Assembly (NCBI GenBank): GCA_003141855.1
Contig: PLNS01000016.1
Span: forward strand, 1-32,963
DNA: 32,963 nt
Direction: 5' to 3'
DNA from: Candidatus Bathyarchaeota archaeon
GTDB lineage: Archaea; Thermoproteota; Bathyarchaeia; Bathyarchaeales; Bathycorpusculaceae
The translations under genes and the position numbers were made by a program. The notes beneath the pieces were generated by a model. The model worked only from the letters and a program-made list of their open reading frames with translations. It did no database searches and was not told the DNA's origin. Below, piece after piece: positions 30,525-32,963 of the stretch (position 1 is the stretch's first letter; each line of letters begins with the position of its first letter).

Positions 30525-32882
30525 CTAAAACCGCGAAAATCCAGCCACAACTACCTGACCAAACGAGACTCCTCCGTCGCCTGCTGGAACCACTTCGTGA
30601 ACAAAAAACCGCAAACCCGCAGATTCAACAGTCTCACGCATTAGGTCTGCAAGTATTTGGTTGCATGCGGCGCCGCCCGAAAAACCAACCGCTTTAACAC
30701 CCTGACTCAACGCTTTTTGCACTGCTAAAGACGCCAAGCCTTTTGCCAAGTAAGCGTGGGCAGAATAAGCTAAATCTCCTTTTGAAACTTTGCCAATGTC
30801 CTCAAAGACTGCACTTAGCAGAGTCGTCGTATCCAACACGTCACCACGAAGTATGGGTTTAAGATTCAACACATCTTTTCCACCCAGCGCCACAGATTCC
30901 AGTTTCATGGCGGGCTCACCCTCGTAACTGCGCTCAAAACAAACCCCCAAAACCGCTGCGACCGCATCCAAAACCCGCCCGCAACTCGTAGTTTCTACGG
31001 TGCCTGTGCCTTTTCTGAGCTGGTCGAGGATGAGTTTGGCTTCTGTTCCACCATAAGGCAAGTGCTGACTGTTTTTCAAAAGCCATTCTTCAACGTTTAC
31101 TCCAGCTTTAGAGAGGATTCCAGCCGCAACACGCAATGGATAGCGACTAGCCAAATCACCGCCCAGCAGTGGCTGAGCCTCCAAATGCCCAAGACGCTCA
31201 AACTCGGCTGATTCGCGCGTGCAGTAAAGGATTTCGCCGCCCCATGCTTCGCCGTCGGTGCCGTAGCCGTATCCATCACAAACGACGCCGACAACCTCGT
31301 CCAAGCCGTGCTCAGCCATTAAAGCCGCCGCATGCGCATGATGATGCTGCACCTGAACCAGCGGCGAACCATCCGCTTCAGCCATCTCTTTAGCAAGGAT
31401 GGTCGTGGTGAATTTGGGGTGCAAATCGCAAGCAACCGTTTCAGCGTGGCAGTTGGTTAATCGGTGAAGATGACTTGTTGCTTCTTGGAGGAAACTGCGG
31501 GTTTCCACGTTTTCGACGTCGCCGATGTGCTGGCTGATGAAGGCTTTATCGTCGAGTAGGACGCAGGATGTGTTGTTTAGTTCGCCGCCTAAGCTGACGA
31601 CGCAGCGTTTAGATTTCTGTTTAAGCCTGATTGGTGCTGGAGCGTAGCCTCGGCTTCGCCTAAGAAAGACCTGGCGGTTCCCGTGCACCCGCATTACTGA
31701 GTCGTCACAGCGATGCGCAATTCCGCGGTCGTGAAAAAGGAAATAATCCACTGTTCCGCCGAGAATTTTCTGGGCTTCCTCGTTGTCTTTTACGATGGGT
31801 TGGTTTGGCGGGTTCGCGCTGGTCATCACGAACGCTGAGTCGCCTACTTGGTCAAAGAGCATGTAGTGCAAGCCAGTGTAGGGCAACATGACGCCGACGT
31901 TGTGCAGGTTCGGCGCAACCAGCGACGAAAGATTGTAACTGGGGCTTTTTTTTAGCAATACCACTGGGCGTGCGGGGGAAGCCAGTAGTTCTTGCTCCTT
32001 CGAACCCACTTCGGCGAAGTCTTTTGCCGCGTCGAGGCTTTTTGCCATGATGGCGAAAGGTTTCTCGCGCCTATGCTTCGTTAGTCGAAGCGCTTGCAAA
32101 GGTTTTTCTTTGAGCGTTGAGGCTGCAATGTGGAAGCCGCCGTAGCCTTTTATGGCAAGCACACTGCCTTCCGAAAGCAACTTTCCCGCTTCCCGCACGG
32201 GGTCTTTGGCTTGGACATGTTCGCCAGTGTTTGTTGTTAAATATGCTTTGGGTCCGCATGTCGGGCACGCCACGGTTTGCGCATGAAAACGCCTGTTAGC
32301 TGGGTCATTATACTCTTTTTGGCAGAAGCCGCACAGCGGAAACTCACGCATGGTGGTGTTTTCTCGGTCGTAGGGCAGGCGCTCGATGATGGTGAAGCGT
32401 GGCCCGCAGTTGGTGCAGGTGATGAAGAAGTATTCGTAGCGCGGGTCTTTGGGGTCGCGGAGTTCTTTTAGGCATTGGTTGCAGATGGCGATGTCTGGGG
32501 GTATGATTGAGCCTGAGGTTTCCGCTTCTTGGGAACTCTTGTAAATCGTAAAGTTTTCGTATTCGTTTTTGCCAGAAAGTTCTGTAGATTTAACCGCGTC
32601 TATTTGGGCTAGAGGCGGCTTCTCTTTGGTTAAATCACGCATAAAACTCTCGATGCCCTGCACGTCTCCTTCGAGGAGGATTTCTACGCCAGCATCACCC
32701 CTATTGCGAACATACCCCGCCAAGCCATTTCTTACGGCTAAGCGGTAGATGAAGGGGCGGAAACCGACGCCTTGAACAATGCCTGAAACGGTGATTTTGA
32801 CGCGCAAAGACAAAGCCTTAGCTAATTCAAGCTCGAGGTTTTCTCTTATACATTTCCTAACCTTAGCTTTCGCATTTTCCAT
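30525..32882 (-). CDS. hypF: Carbamoyltransferase HypF
   Basis: 785 aa, full length. Acylphosphatase domain (27-115) with VQGVGFRPF (36-44); two zinc fingers (C134, C137, C156, C159 and C184, C187, C206, C209); YrdC-like domain (about 225-410) with KHRREKPFA; Kae1-like carbamoyltransferase domain (about 425-785) with HHHAHA (513-518) and GDGGVSFGQ near the end. It uses carbamoyl phosphate and ATP to carbamoylate HypE. First ATG used; the 26 residues before the acylphosphatase domain may not all be translated. hypA and hypB and the hydrogenase itself are not in the window. Confidence 0.96.
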   Translation of the reverse strand: MENAKAKVRKCIRENLELELAKALSLRVKITVSGIVQGVGFRPFIYRLAVRNGLAGYVRNRGDAGVEILLEGDVQGIESFMRDLTKEKPPLAQIDAVKSTELSGKNEYENFTIYKSSQEAETSGSIIPPDIAICNQCLKELRDPKDPRYEYFFITCTNCGPRFTIIERLPYDRENTTMREFPLCGFCQKEYNDPANRRFHAQTVACPTCGPKAYLTTNTGEHVQAKDPVREAGKLLSEGSVLAIKGYGGFHIAASTLKEKPLQALRLTKHRREKPFAIMAKSLDAAKDFAEVGSKEQELLASPARPVVLLKKSPSYNLSSLVAPNLHNVGVMLPYTGLHYMLFDQVGDSAFVMTSANPPNQPIVKDNEEAQKILGGTVDYFLFHDRGIAHRCDDSVMRVHGNRQVFLRRSRGYAPAPIRLKQKSKRCVVSLGGELNNTSCVLLDDKAFISQHIGDVENVETRSFLQEATSHLHRLTNCHAETVACDLHPKFTTTILAKEMAEADGSPLVQVQHHHAHAAALMAEHGLDEVVGVVCDGYGYGTDGEAWGGEILYCTRESAEFERLGHLEAQPLLGGDLASRYPLRVAAGILSKAGVNVEEWLLKNSQHLPYGGTEAKLILDQLRKGTGTVETTSCGRVLDAVAAVLGVCFERSYEGEPAMKLESVALGGKDVLNLKPILRGDVLDTTTLLSAVFEDIGKVSKGDLAYSAHAYLAKGLASLAVQKALSQGVKAVGFSGGAACNQILADLMRETVESAGLRFFVHEVVPAGDGGVSFGQVVVAGFSRF

Positions 32883-32963
32883 CTTTTTTGAGCAGAAATT
32901 AATCTGTCACGCAAAAGCCAAACCAGAACCAACCCTGAAGTAATCAGGTAAACGTACGCCACT

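Overview
The window is archaeal. It carries archaeal/eukaryotic-type ribosomal proteins (eL19, eL32, eS4, uL30), the RNase P protein Rpp29, an archaeal SecY, a DUF106 (EMC3/Get1-like) insertase, an archaeal-type cytidylate kinase and FtsZ. T-rich terminators, TATA boxes 25-30 nt upstream of likely starts and the mid-range base composition fit this. FtsZ together with a TACK-like ribosomal gene order suggests an uncultured mesophilic archaeon of the Bathyarchaeota (Bathyarchaeia) type. That placement is inference; a 16S or marker-gene tree would be needed.

Layout. (1) 1-3313, plus strand: a threonine-synthase-like protein whose PLP lysine is replaced by Arg and which carries a C-terminal PadR-like winged helix, then a perfect 9-bp inverted repeat in a promoter, then an ECF S-component and an AIR-synthase-related protein. 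This looks like a one-component sensor/repressor controlling a vitamin-uptake operon. (2) 3347-9146, accessory: a VapBC pair, a GT2 glycosyltransferase with a decayed GT2 relic beside it, a methyltransferase, a radical SAM/twitch-type protein, a processive membrane GT2 and small membrane proteins, probably for surface glycan or lipid modification. (3) 9246-13145, minus: cmk, DUF106, secY, uL15 and a small heat-shock protein (Hsp20) at the head of this block behind its own promoter. (4) 13146-17113: a 4-kb island splitting the ribosomal cluster between uL30 and uL15. It contains a 60-bp tandem repeat, a second VapBC pair and small membrane proteins. (5) 17114-25980, minus: a compact ribosomal operon from uL22 to uL30, including a 54-aa uS14 and rnp1. 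(6) 26252-27331: ftsZ with two palindromes in its promoter, then a divergent small gene of unknown function. (7) 28080-32882: hypE convergent with hypFCD, which build the Fe(CN)2CO centre of [NiFe] hydrogenases; no hydrogenase structural gene is in view.

The most notable points are the K-to-R threonine-synthase/PadR fusion with a matching operator, the Hsp20-led uL15-secY operon created by the island, the 60-bp repeat family with a distant inverted copy, the long Lys/Glu/Ala/Pro tails shared between ribosomal proteins (37 bp identical between uL18 and uL24), and a VapC toxin frame lacking a canonical start codon.
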